A DNA stretch of 64,000 nucleotides from Parvibaculaceae bacterium (GCA_019636015.1 JAHBYJ010000001.1:1550001-1614000); one strand, 5' to 3'. Positions 34,383 through 41,525 are shown, numbered from the stretch's first letter. Notes: generated by a model not told the origin, from the sequence alone. Translations and numbers: made by a program.

Positions 34383-35579
34383 ATGACTGCAGCGAATGAC
34401 CGGGACTTCGTGCCCATGCGGAACGGCATCTTCATGGCGCCGTTCCACCCGACCGACCGCGACCCGACGGAGGCGCTTCAGCGAGACCTCGAACTGATCG
34501 AGCATCTCGACCGCTTCGGCTACGAGGAAGCCTGGATCGGCGAACATCACTCGGCAGGCTTCGAGATCATCTCGAGCCCCGAACTCTTCATCGCCGCCGC
34601 CGCGGAACGCACGCGCCGCATCAAGCTCGGCACCGGCGTCGTCTCGCTGCCCTACCACAATCCGCTGATGACGGCGAACCGCATTCTTCAGCTCGACCAC
34701 ATGACGCGCGGCCGTGTCATGTTCGGCGTCGGCCCGGGCCTTCTGCCTTCCGATGCCATGATGCTCGGCATCGACCCGATGACGCAGCGTGACCGCATGC
34801 TCGAGGGGCTGCTCGTCATCATGCGCCTTTTCAACGGCGAGGTCGTGACCGAGAAGACCGACTGGTACAACCTCGTCAATGCCCGCGCGCATCTGACGCC
34901 CTATTCGCATCCGCATCCGGAGATCTGTGTCGCCAGCGCCGTGAGCCCGTCGGGCGGCCGCGCGGCCGGCAAATACGGCCTTGGCATGCTCTGCGTCGCC
35001 GCAACAAATGCCGACGGCTTCGACGCGCTCTCGACCAACTGGCAGATCGCCTGCGAGATCGCCGCCGAGAGCGGGCAGGTGATGGACCGCGGCAAGCTGC
35101 GCCTTGTCGGCCCGGTGCATATCGCCGAAAGCCGCGAACAGGCCCGCAAGAATGTCGAATGGGGTCTTCACAAGTGGCGCGAATATTTTGCCAATCTCAA
35201 TCCGCTCGCACCGCCGCTGCCGGAAGGCATGGACCCGGTGGATGCGATGATCGCGAGCGGCCAGGCTGTGATCGGCACGCCGGACGACGCGATCGAGCAG
35301 ATCAAGCGGCTTCAGGCCAAACAGGGCCAGTTCGGCGCCTTCCTCCAGCTTGCGCATAACTGGGCGCCGTGGGATGCGACGGTGAATTCCTATCGCCTCT
35401 GGGCCGAACATGTCGCGCCGGTCTTCAAGCGCGCCAATGAAAGCCGTCAGGCCTCCTATGACTGGGTGACGGAGAATGGCGCGAATTTCATGGGCCAGGC
35501 CATGCAGGCCGCCGGTGCCATGATCCAGAAGCACGCGGACGAACGAGCCGCCAAGGCACAGAAGAAGGCGGGCGAGTGA
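34383..35579 (+). CDS. LLM-class flavin-dependent monooxygenase (limonene 1,2-monooxygenase-like)
   Basis: 398 residues from ATG 34383 (GGGGGAAACCAG upstream). Bacterial-luciferase fold: MRNGIFMAPFHPTDRDPTEA, GYEEAWIGEHHSAGFEIISS, TRRIKLGTGVVSLPYHNPL and RVMFGVGPGLLPSDAMMLGID. This wording closely matches the LimB-type limonene/alkane monooxygenase clade that needs reduced FMN from a partner reductase. No reductase gene is adjacent. Together with two PhyH oxygenases it suggests serial oxidation of a hydrophobic, possibly terpenoid, substrate. The family is firm and the substrate is inference. Confidence 0.85.
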   Translation: MTAANDRDFVPMRNGIFMAPFHPTDRDPTEALQRDLELIEHLDRFGYEEAWIGEHHSAGFEIISSPELFIAAAAERTRRIKLGTGVVSLPYHNPLMTANRILQLDHMTRGRVMFGVGPGLLPSDAMMLGIDPMTQRDRMLEGLLVIMRLFNGEVVTEKTDWYNLVNARAHLTPYSHPHPEICVASAVSPSGGRAAGKYGLGMLCVAATNADGFDALSTNWQIACEIAAESGQVMDRGKLRLVGPVHIAESREQARKNVEWGLHKWREYFANLNPLAPPLPEGMDPVDAMIASGQAVIGTPDDAIEQIKRLQAKQGQFGAFLQLAHNWAPWDATVNSYRLWAEHVAPVFKRANESRQASYDWVTENGANFMGQAMQAAGAMIQKHADERAAKAQKKAGE

Positions 35580-35609
35580 GGCCTGTCTGAGGAACTTCCA
35601 TTGCGGCGG

Positions 35610-35634
35610 GGAACAAAACCCGATCCCGAAAGTT
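35610..35634 (+). promoter_or_regulatory. EcfG-type general-stress promoter ahead of a candidate sRNA
   Basis: GGAAC (35610-35614), 17 bases, GTT (35632-35634), matching GGAAC-N16/17-(C)GTT. It lies 31 bases after the LLM stop and faces no protein gene; the only downstream transcript would be the short structured RNA ending at the 35695-35722 terminator. Confidence 0.55.
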
Positions 35635-35640
35635 GAGGGG

Positions 35641-35722
35641 AACGGCGTCCAGCGCCGTGATGCGGTCTCGGGCCGCATTCCCCCTCCCTGACTTGCCCCG
35701 CCTCCCAGAGGCGGGGCCTTTT
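35641..35722 (+). ncRNA. Candidate stress-induced small RNA with C-rich anti-SD linker
   Basis: From the expected start ~35641 the ~80-base segment folds as three stems: ACGGCG/CGCCGT (35642-35658), ATGCGG/CCGCAT (35660-35678), and the terminator GCCCCGCCTC/GAGGCGGGGC (35695-35717) followed by CTTTT. The second and third stems are joined by CCCCCTCCCT (35680-35689), complementary to Shine-Dalgarno sequences. An EcfG-type promoter precedes it. The layout recalls Caulobacter GsrN, an EcfG-dependent sRNA with an exposed C-rich segment, but homology is not established. Alternatively the region is simply the LLM operon's 3' UTR. Confidence 0.5.
35695..35722 (+). terminator. Rho-independent terminator (LLM operon and candidate sRNA)
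   Basis: Perfect 10-bp stem GCCCCGCCTC / GAGGCGGGGC with a 3-base loop and CCTTTT. Its T tract runs into the stop codon of the convergent DUF3008 gene. Confidence 0.88.
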
Positions 35723-35910
35723 CATTTCTTGCTCTTCTTCTGCGGCTTCCCCTTGCGCTTGGTCGAGGCCATTTCCTCGAGTTCCTTCTTGCTCATGGAC
35801 TCGGCCATGGATTTCGACGCGCCTTTGAGTTCGCTTTTCTTCTTGTCGCCGCGTTTGGCCGCCAGCGCCGCACCGGCCGCCATTTGCTGGGCTTTCGATT
35901 TCGCGGGCAT
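35722..35910 (-). CDS. DUF3008 family small basic protein
   Basis: 62 residues from ATG 35910, with AGGAG 10 bases upstream. Lys/Ala/Ser-rich: MPAKSKAQQMAAGAALAAKR, then SKSMAESMSKKELEEMASTK and a polybasic tail. This matches the DUF3008 proteins that occur widely in alphaproteobacteria, function unknown; the composition suggests nucleic-acid or stress association. A near-consensus EcfG-type element (CGAAC-N17-CGTT, bases 35969 down to 35944 on the minus strand) lies upstream. Confidence 0.8.
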   Translation of the reverse strand: MPAKSKAQQMAAGAALAAKRGDKKKSELKGASKSMAESMSKKELEEMASTKRKGKPQKKSKK

Positions 35911-35943
35911 GACTTTGCTCCTTTTGATGGATGACAGGAAATC

Positions 35944-35969
35944 AACGCCGGCACAGGCGGATTGGTTCG
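35944..35969 (-). promoter_or_regulatory. Near-consensus EcfG-type promoter for the DUF3008 gene
   Basis: On the minus strand CGAAC (35969-35965), 17 bases, CGTT (35947-35944). One mismatch to GGAAC. The spacing to ATG 35910 (34 bases) is suitable. Confidence 0.35.
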
Positions 35970-36077
35970 CACCTGTCCCGAAAGGAGAAAGAAATTTGGC
36001 GGCCAGGCGTCCGTGCGGAACAAAAATTCGTCGCGGCGACTTCTCTCCGAACAATGTAACGAGACGCGGAGACCGGC

Positions 36078-36683
36078 ATGAAGGCCATTGCACTGAATGC
36101 GACGCTGAAGGCGAGCGACGGAGACAAATCCTCGACCGAGAAGATGCTTGAGCTCGTTCTTGCGGAATTGCGCAAGGAAGGGGTGGAGGGAGGCGTCGTT
36201 CGTCTCGCCGATTTCAACATCAAGCCAGGGGTGAAATCGGATGAGGGCGAAGGTGACGATTGGCCGGAGCTTCGCTCGCGCATTCTCGACGCTGACATCC
36301 TGGTTCTTGGGACGCCGGTCTGGCTCGGTCAGCCCTCGAGCATCGCCAAGCGCGCCCTCGAACGGCTGAATGCCTTTATCTCGGAGAAGGACGATGGCGG
36401 GAGGATGCCAGCCTATAACCGCGTAGCAGCGGTTGCCGTCGTCGGCAATGAAGACGGCGCACACCACATCTCCGCCGAACTCTATCAGGCATTGAACGAT
36501 GTCGGCTTCACCCTGGCGCCCAACGCCGTTTGCTACTGGGTGGGTGAGGCGATGGGCAGCAAGGATTTCAAGGATCTTCCCAAGGTGCCGGATTCCGTGT
36601 CCGACGCGGCGAAGATGCTGGCGCGGAATACGGTTCATCTCGCCCGGATGCTGAAGGAAAAGGGCTATCCGTCTGTTTCCTGA
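36078..36683 (+). CDS. Flavodoxin-fold NAD(P)H-dependent oxidoreductase (WrbA/FMN reductase-like)
   Basis: 201 residues. The FMN-phosphate loop is at the start: AIALNATLKASDGDKSSTEKM. The flavin isoalloxazine segments are ADILVLGTPVWLGQPSSIAKRALERLNAF and AAVAVVGNEDGAHHIS. Such enzymes reduce quinones or act as NADPH-FMN reductases and are common in stress regulons. 35 bases before an SDR gene, possibly co-transcribed. GGAAC at 36017 upstream lacks a matching GTT, so an EcfG promoter is not supported. Confidence 0.85.
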   Translation: MKAIALNATLKASDGDKSSTEKMLELVLAELRKEGVEGGVVRLADFNIKPGVKSDEGEGDDWPELRSRILDADILVLGTPVWLGQPSSIAKRALERLNAFISEKDDGGRMPAYNRVAAVAVVGNEDGAHHISAELYQALNDVGFTLAPNAVCYWVGEAMGSKDFKDLPKVPDSVSDAAKMLARNTVHLARMLKEKGYPSVS

Positions 36684-36718
36684 TGGACGGCCGAAAAGGA
36701 ACTCTGGAGAAGTAGAAC

Positions 36719-37582
36719 ATGGCGAAGCAAAAGGAAGCGCCTGTGGCGCAGCAACAGGACCACCAGCCCGGCACCGAGGCGGAGATGGACCCACCGCCGG
36801 AATATGAACCCCGATACGCGGGTTCTGGCCGCCTTGACGGGAAAGTCGCGATCATAACGGGCGGCGATTCCGGGATCGGCAGGGCCACAGCCCTTCTCTT
36901 CGCTCGCGAAGGAGCGAGGCTTGGCATCCTCTACAAGAACAAGGACGAAGAAGAAGACGCGAAGAAGACGGCGGAGCTTGTGAAAGGCGAGGGGGCGGAG
37001 TGCTTTCTCCTTGCCGGCGATGTCGGCAAACAGGACGTGGTGCGCTCCTTCGTCGAAGAGACCGTGAAGAAGTTCGGCCGGCTCGATATCGTTGTGTGCA
37101 ATGCCGCCGAGCAGCACTATGAAACCGAATTCGAGAAAATCCCTGAGGATCAGATCAAGCAGACTTTCAGGACGAATGTCTTTGGTCAGTTCTTCGCCAT
37201 TCAGGCCGCGCTGCCGCACCTGAAAAAAGGGGCATCGGTCATCTGCCTGACATCCGTGACCGCCTATCGCGGCCAGCCTACGCTTCTCGATTACTCATCC
37301 ACGAAGGGAGCTATCCTCGCGCTGGTGCGGGCGCTGTCGTCCAATCTCGCATCGAAGGGCATCAGGGTGAATGGCGTCGCGCCGGGGCCGATATGGACAC
37401 CTCTCATCCCCGCATCGTTTCCGGCAGACAAGGTCGCCGAATTCGGAAAGAGCGCACCGCTCGGCCGCCCGGGTCAGCCGAACGAAGTGGCACCGTCGCT
37501 TCTCTTCCTCGCTTGTGAAGACAGCTCATACATGACAGGCCAGGTGCTGCACCCGAACGGCGGAGATCTGATCGGCGGATGA
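36719..37582 (+). CDS. Short-chain dehydrogenase/reductase, YhdG/YghA-like stress SDR
   Basis: 287 residues. A charged ~35-residue N-terminal extension (PPEYEPRYAGSGRLDGK) precedes the Rossmann domain, a mark of the YghA/YhxC stress SDR group. NAD(P) motif TGGDSGIGRATAL at ~43-55, NNAG-equivalent CNAAEQ, catalytic Ser in TSVTAY, and Tyr-x-x-x-Lys in DYSSTKGA. C-terminal PNGGDLIGG. Substrate is unknown. This group often accompanies sigma-factor-controlled stress genes. Confidence 0.9.
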   Translation: MAKQKEAPVAQQQDHQPGTEAEMDPPPEYEPRYAGSGRLDGKVAIITGGDSGIGRATALLFAREGARLGILYKNKDEEEDAKKTAELVKGEGAECFLLAGDVGKQDVVRSFVEETVKKFGRLDIVVCNAAEQHYETEFEKIPEDQIKQTFRTNVFGQFFAIQAALPHLKKGASVICLTSVTAYRGQPTLLDYSSTKGAILALVRALSSNLASKGIRVNGVAPGPIWTPLIPASFPADKVAEFGKSAPLGRPGQPNEVAPSLLFLACEDSSYMTGQVLHPNGGDLIGG

Positions 37583-37628
37583 GAAGCAACCGTCGCGCGG
37601 TGTAAGCGTTTCCACACGCGGCACCGAA

Positions 37629-37889
37629 ATGGTAAAAAGGATGAACCACACGGGCGAAAATCTCGTAGACAATTCGAACTTTGCGACAAGCTATATGAGA
37701 ACGGATATGGAAAATCAGGGAACGGAGAAGAGCGCGCGAACCATGATGCCGACGCGCAAGCTCGACGAATTAGTCAGGGCGGCCATCTCAAGCGAGTCGC
37801 CGCAGCAGAATTCGGCTGAAGTCGAACGTCTCGCCAGGGAACTGGCAGGGAAACTGTCCCTGCGACGGAGCCTCCACGGCGCTGCATAA
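37629..37889 (+). CDS. Small hypothetical protein
   Basis: Up to 86 residues from ATG 37629; none of the candidate starts (37629, 37641, 37695, 37707) has a good RBS. The C-terminal half is charged and helical (TRKLDELVRAAISSESPQQNSAEVERLARELAGKLSLRR). Without signal, TM or known motif. It lies between the SDR and the convergent EcfG-like gene; a NepR anti-sigma identity was considered and not supported. May not be translated. Confidence 0.4.
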   Translation: MVKRMNHTGENLVDNSNFATSYMRTDMENQGTEKSARTMMPTRKLDELVRAAISSESPQQNSAEVERLARELAGKLSLRRSLHGAA

Positions 37890-37912
37890 CCCGCGCTGTT
37901 GAGATTTTGAAG

Positions 37913-37932
37913 CCCGGCGGCTAGTCGCCGGG
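37913..37932. terminator. Stem-loop between convergent genes
   Basis: CCCGGCG (37913-37919) pairs with CGCCGGG (37926-37932) over a 6-base loop that includes the sigma-factor stop codon. On the minus strand it is followed by CTTCAAAATC, not a strong T tract. Possible bidirectional 3'-end element. Confidence 0.35.
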
Positions 37933-38502
37933 TTGGACACGCGATTTCCGGTTCAGGATTTTCTGAAGCCCGTTACGGCCGCGATTGACGCGGCTCTTGA
38001 TGGTCCCCAGCGGACAGTCGCAGATTGCCGCCGCTTCCTCATAGCTGAGCCCGATTCCACCGACCAGCACCACGGCGTCCCGCTGATCGCAGGGCAGGGC
38101 GGCCAGCGCACCCTTTACATCGTCGAGTTCCGCCGACCATTCCTGCGCACCGTCCGTGCCGATGATTTCGCTCGGGTCTGCTTCGCTCGGCGCCTCGCGC
38201 TTGCGGCGGCGATATTCCGAATAGAACGTGTTGCGCTCGATCGTGAAGAGCCAAGCCCGCAGATTGGTCCCCGGCTGAAAACGATGCGTGTTCGCAAGCG
38301 CCTTGAGCAGCGTTTCCTGCACGAGATCGTCGGCATCGGTGGGCGATTTTGTCAGGCTGAGAGCATAAGCCCGGAGTGCAGGCAGGAGGTCCAGTATCTC
38401 CTCCTCCAGATTCTCGTTGGATCGCGCGGATGATCCGGAAGCGGGCATGCGCTGTTCGTTCATGTCGGATTGCTGATCGGCTGCTGCTCTGCGTGCCGCC
38501 AT
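37921..38502 (-). CDS. ecfG: EcfG-like general-stress ECF sigma factor (ECF15)
   Basis: 193 residues from ATG 38502, which has AGGGAG 10 bases upstream; ATG 38463 is an alternative. Region 2 reads LRAYALSLTKSPTDADDLVQETLLKALANTHRFQPGTNLRAWLFTIERNTFYSEYRRRKRE, region 4 ALPCDQRDAVVLVGGIGLSYEEAAAICDCPLGTIKSRVNRGR. Both match EcfG, the sigma factor of the alphaproteobacterial general stress response, released when PhyR binds NepR. Neither phyR nor nepR is in this window, so this may be a secondary EcfG paralogue. An EcfG-type promoter lies upstream, implying autoactivation. Confidence 0.85.
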   Translation of the reverse strand: MAARRAAADQQSDMNEQRMPASGSSARSNENLEEEILDLLPALRAYALSLTKSPTDADDLVQETLLKALANTHRFQPGTNLRAWLFTIERNTFYSEYRRRKREAPSEADPSEIIGTDGAQEWSAELDDVKGALAALPCDQRDAVVLVGGIGLSYEEAAAICDCPLGTIKSRVNRGRNGLQKILNRKSRVQPGD

Positions 38503-38541
38503 GGCCTCACTCCCTGCGTCTGAATTGCAGCCCCTGAGTAA

Positions 38542-38568
38542 GGAACGGATTATTGTTAATAGCGTTCC
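38542..38568 (-). promoter_or_regulatory. EcfG-type promoter of the sigma-factor gene (symmetric)
   Basis: On the minus strand GGAAC (38568-38564), 17 bases, GTT (38546-38544) with C before GTT; the start codon is 42 bases farther. The same bases read on the plus strand also give GGAAC-N17-GTT (38542-38566), so the element is symmetric. Confidence 0.65.
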
Positions 38569-38697
38569 GCCGCCGCTCGGCGATTGCGGCAGATCGGTGA
38601 AGTTTCCCCGCGTTACGGGTAGAGAAGCTGAAACCTTCTCGAATCCGCACAGGACCGGGGCGCAGCGGGGCGGTGACGTCCGCCCCGCCTGCATCGT

Positions 38698-39234
38698 TTA
38701 GTCGTTCAAATCGTCATGCAGCGTTTCGAGCCGGTCGCGGTGGGACTCGACCACAGAGGCCACGTCCGAAGCGATGTCGCGCAGCGGCTCGAGCTCGCCG
38801 TTCTCGGCGTAGTTCCGGTGCAGGGCCAGCGCCTCGTCGTGTGCCTCTATTTGCATCTGGATATACAGCCTGTCGAGTTCCGCGCCTTCTGCTTCCTCGA
38901 GCTGGCCGATTTTTTCCTGCTTTGCCTCGTCGAGTTCCGTAGGCAGCGTGACGGGCACCCGCGCCTCGCCTACTGCGACCTTGAGATTGGAACTCGCTTC
39001 CGTGTGATCCTCGATCATCATCTGGGCGAACTCGCGGATATCGTCGTTGCGCGACTTCTTGAGCGCGATTTCGCTCGATCGAATTTCGAAAAGATCGCCG
39101 ATGACTGCCTGGTTCACATAGTCCTCCGAGGCGGAAATCTCGGCAGGCGGGTTCTCGGCCTGCGCTGCGGAGAACCCGAGGGCAAGAAAGGCGGCTGCCG
39201 CCGCAATGAAGCTCTGTCGAATGGTGTGTCTCAT
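38698..39234 (-). CDS. DUF4142 domain protein, exported
   Basis: 178 residues from ATG 39234, with GGAG upstream. Sec signal peptide MRHTIRQSFIAAAAAFLALG, cut after AQA. The DUF4142 helical domain is ferritin-like: YVNQAVIGDLFEIRSSEIALKKSRNDDIREFAQMMIEDHTEASSNL. The domain is common in EcfG regulons and in outer-membrane or periplasmic stress proteins; biochemical role unknown. An EcfG-type promoter faces it (39292 to 39268). Confidence 0.85.
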   Translation of the reverse strand: MRHTIRQSFIAAAAAFLALGFSAAQAENPPAEISASEDYVNQAVIGDLFEIRSSEIALKKSRNDDIREFAQMMIEDHTEASSNLKVAVGEARVPVTLPTELDEAKQEKIGQLEEAEGAELDRLYIQMQIEAHDEALALHRNYAENGELEPLRDIASDVASVVESHRDRLETLHDDLND

Positions 39235-39267
39235 GTTTTTCTCCGGTGTCGTCGCCCCCGTCAGCGC

Positions 39268-39292
39268 AACAGGCGGCGGCTCAACTTGTTCC
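39268..39292 (-). promoter_or_regulatory. EcfG-type promoter of the DUF4142 gene
   Basis: Minus strand GGAAC (39292-39288), 17 bases, GTT (39270-39268); start codon 34 bases downstream. Confidence 0.55.
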
Positions 39293-39296
39293 GGAG

Positions 39297-39322
39297 GGAA
39301 CGCCTGCCATATCCGCTCCGTT
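39297..39322 (+). promoter_or_regulatory. EcfG-type promoter of the cinA-like gene
   Basis: GGAAC (39297-39301), 17 bases, CGTT (39319-39322); start codon 39354 is 31 bases farther. Divergent and nearly abutting the DUF4142 promoter. Confidence 0.55.
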
Positions 39323-39353
39323 GATAGATGCGCACGGGAGATGGACAAGACAC

Positions 39354-39923
39354 ATGACAGCGACGCCGGACAGCCGGGAGATTTTGCAACGCGCCAACGA
39401 GGTGATGCAGCGCCTGACCGCGGCCGGGCACTCTCTCGTCACGGCGGAGTCCTGCAGCGGCGGGCTCGTCTGTGCGCTTCTTTCTGGCGCCGAAGGAGCG
39501 GGGCGCGCGCTCCATGGCGGCTTCGCGGTCTATACCAAGGAACAAAAATCCGCCGCCCTCGGCATTCCTCTTCCGCTGTTGCGGCAGATAGGCAGCGTCG
39601 AGACGGACATCGCGCGGCGAATGGTAGAAGGCGCGCTGACGCGCTCTGAAGCCTCCGTCGCATTGGCGGTCACGGGCGTGTTGGGCCCGACAGAGGACGA
39701 GGACGGCAACCCGGTGGGACGGGTCATCTTTGCCGCTGGCCTCCGCGACGGACCGGTCGATGTGGAAGAAAGGCGCTTCGGCCCTATGGATACGGACGAG
39801 CTCCGTCACCTCGTGGTCCTGCATGCGCTTGCCAAGCTGGAGGGAATAATCGCCAAGGGGGAAGAGGGCGGATCGGATAAAAACGTCGCCTCCCGCGGAA
39901 CAAGCGCGCGTCCCTGTTGTTGA
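39354..39923 (+). CDS. CinA C-terminal domain protein (nicotinamide-nucleotide amidase-like)
   Basis: 189 residues from ATG 39354. CinA_C motif SLVTAESCSGGLVCALLSGAEGAGRALHGGFAVYTKEQKSA, and VALAVTGVLGPTEDEDGNPVGRVIFA. PncC-type enzymes deamidate NMN to NaMN in NAD recycling. It lacks the N-terminal MoCF_biosynth half of full CinA, as do E. coli YgaD/PncC. Under a stress-type promoter here, so it may link NAD salvage or damage repair to general stress; that link is inference. Confidence 0.87.
   Translation: MTATPDSREILQRANEVMQRLTAAGHSLVTAESCSGGLVCALLSGAEGAGRALHGGFAVYTKEQKSAALGIPLPLLRQIGSVETDIARRMVEGALTRSEASVALAVTGVLGPTEDEDGNPVGRVIFAAGLRDGPVDVEERRFGPMDTDELRHLVVLHALAKLEGIIAKGEEGGSDKNVASRGTSARPCC
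39897..39921 (+). promoter_or_regulatory. EcfG-type promoter of the ferritin-like gene
   Basis: GGAAC (39897-39901), 17 bases, GTT (39919-39921), overlapping the cinA stop; ATG 39960 is 39 bases farther. The -10 context GTTGAG is shared with the candidate sRNA promoter. Confidence 0.6.
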
Positions 39924-39959
39924 GAGCGAACACCGCAGGAGTTCAAGGAGAATCCGGAG

Positions 39960-40478
39960 ATGACGATTTCGAGAGATGTGGCCCGCGATCTGTTCGTAAC
40001 GGGCCTGAAGAATGCTCATGCCACCGCCTCGCAGGGCAGGACCATGGTGCAGGCGCAGCTTAACCGGCTCGAGAACTATCCCGAGATCGAGGCGAAGCTG
40101 CACTCCCATCTCGAGGAGAAGAACGCGCAGCTCCAGCGTCTGGAAACCATTCTCGATGATCTGGGCGAAAACACCTCCATGATCAAGGATGCGACCCTGA
40201 AGACACTGGGCCTCCTCACGAGCCTCAGCGACGCGATGGCGGGCGACGAGATCATCAAGAATACCTTCGCAACTTTCGCCCTCGCGAACTACGAGGCTGC
40301 GGCCTACAGGACGCTGATGGTGATGGGCGAAGCTGCGGGGGAGATCGATGCCATAGCCGCGCTGGAGCAGTCGCTGATGGAGGAAACGGCCATGGCCGCT
40401 TTCATCGCCGAGCACCTTCCGGCCACCGGGATGCGCTTCATGCAGCTGCGCAGCCAGGGCCTGCAGGCAAGCCACTAG
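39960..40478 (+). CDS. Ferritin-like domain protein (DUF892/YciE-YciF type)
   Basis: 172 residues from ATG 39960 (AAGGAG upstream). Four-helix bundle with carboxylate/His positions: LHSHLEEKNAQLQRLETILDDLG, TFALANYEAAAYRTLMVMGEAAG and SLMEETAMAAFIAEHLP. This resembles the DUF892 stress proteins whose fold binds di-iron; whether iron is bound needs checking. Likely EcfG-controlled through the promoter at 39897. Confidence 0.8.
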   Translation: MTISRDVARDLFVTGLKNAHATASQGRTMVQAQLNRLENYPEIEAKLHSHLEEKNAQLQRLETILDDLGENTSMIKDATLKTLGLLTSLSDAMAGDEIIKNTFATFALANYEAAAYRTLMVMGEAAGEIDAIAALEQSLMEETAMAAFIAEHLPATGMRFMQLRSQGLQASH

Positions 40479-40480
40479 GC

Positions 40481-40702
40481 ATGATGAACCCCAAGCCTCG
40501 GCACGAGTTCAGCCGCCGGTTCCTCTGGGCTCGCGGCTTTCTCGGCTTTGCGCTGGGCAGCCCGGTCCGGCGAAGTTTGGGCCTTCAACCTACCTGAGGC
40601 TCGGGACGCCGCAGTCTCTACCGGCATGGGGCGTGGTTCGTCGGCACCTCGGCGCTTGCCGGATGTCTCGTCGCCTTGAAGCCGCGAGCCGGCCGCGCCT
40701 GA
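40481..40702 (+). pseudogene. Possible remnant of a small membrane protein gene with an in-frame stop
   Basis: The frame from ATG 40481 encodes MNPKPRHEFSRRFLWARGF... to TGA at 40595-40597, then continues without another stop as ...LYRHGAWFVGTSALAGCLVA... to TGA 40700-40702. Total ~73 codons. Both halves look like hydrophobic-plus-basic protein in the same frame. Could also be chance; the 254-base gap between the ferritin-like and hydratase genes holds nothing else I can identify. Confidence 0.25.
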
Positions 40703-40732
40703 TCCGCAACCGTCGCCGTGCGAGCCGTCGCC

Positions 40733-41524
40733 TTACACAAAGCTCGTCGAAACCTCTCCAAGTCCCTGGTCGAAGCGGCAGGTGAATCCATCGCCCGCTG
40801 CGACCGGCAGTACCCGCACGAAGGAGCCGGTGAGGATCGTGTCGCCGGGCTGGAACGAGGTGCCGAATTCGCCGAGCTTATTGGCGAGCCACGCCACAGC
40901 CGTCACCGGATTGCCGAGCACGGCAGATGCCTCGCCTTCTAGCTCCTTCGTTCCGTTCTTGTAGATCGCGCCCTGCACGCGGCGAATGTCGATCTGGTCG
41001 AGCCTGCGCGGATTGGCGCCCAGTACCACGGCGCCGCAAAAAGCGAGATCCGCGATATTGTCGATGACGCTGAGCCCCGGTCCGCGCTCGACACGAAAAT
41101 CGACGATCTCGATGGCGGGCAGCACGAAATCCGTCGCCCGGATCACGTCGACAGGGAGAACGCCCGGTCCTTTCAGCGGCTCCTTCATCACGAAGGCGAT
41201 CTCCATCTCGATCATCGGCGCGAAGAAACGCGACATCGGAATCGGTGTGGCTTCCGGCAGGAAGAGATCGTCGGTGATGGCGCTGAAATCGGGCTCCGTC
41301 GTGCCGGCGAAGTCCTGCATCGCCTTCGACGTGAGGCCGACCTTGTATCCCTTCACCCTGCCGCCCGCCGCGACCTTGCGTGCAATAAAGGCCTGCTGGA
41401 TGCGATAGGCGTCTTCCACTTCGATGTCTGGCCAGGTCTTGGATGGCAGCGGCATGGGTTTCCTGTTGCGGTAGGTATCGAACAGGGCGTCGACAACCTT
41501 TTCGCGCGTGGCCTGGTCGAGCAT
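40733..41524 (-). CDS. hpaH: 2-keto-4-pentenoate / 2-oxohept-4-ene-1,7-dioate hydratase
   Basis: 263 residues. Family landmarks: WPDIEVEDAYRIQQAFIARKVAAGGRVKGYKVGLTSKAMQ, the metal-binding EMEIAFVM, LPAIEIVDFRV and DTILTGSFVRVLPVAAGD. It hydrates the dienol product of meta-cleavage to a 4-hydroxy-2-oxo acid, the substrate of the aldolase encoded one base upstream. HpaH versus MhpD/XylJ choice rests on its coupling with an HpaI-type aldolase. Confidence 0.85.
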   Translation of the reverse strand: MLDQATREKVVDALFDTYRNRKPMPLPSKTWPDIEVEDAYRIQQAFIARKVAAGGRVKGYKVGLTSKAMQDFAGTTEPDFSAITDDLFLPEATPIPMSRFFAPMIEMEIAFVMKEPLKGPGVLPVDVIRATDFVLPAIEIVDFRVERGPGLSVIDNIADLAFCGAVVLGANPRRLDQIDIRRVQGAIYKNGTKELEGEASAVLGNPVTAVAWLANKLGEFGTSFQPGDTILTGSFVRVLPVAAGDGFTCRFDQGLGEVSTSFV

Positions 41525-41525
41525 G

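Noticed and set aside
36017..36021. GGAAC upstream of the flavodoxin-fold gene as an EcfG promoter
   Set aside because: No GTT at 16-17 bases spacing; the bases there read GACTTC.
36698..36702. GGAAC upstream of the SDR gene as an EcfG promoter
   Set aside because: The -10 position would fall in the coding sequence and is not GTT.
37629..37889. Small ORF near the EcfG-like gene as the NepR anti-sigma factor
   Set aside because: NepR has a characteristic short helix pair and usually sits upstream of, and on the same strand as, ecfG; this ORF matches neither in sequence nor orientation.
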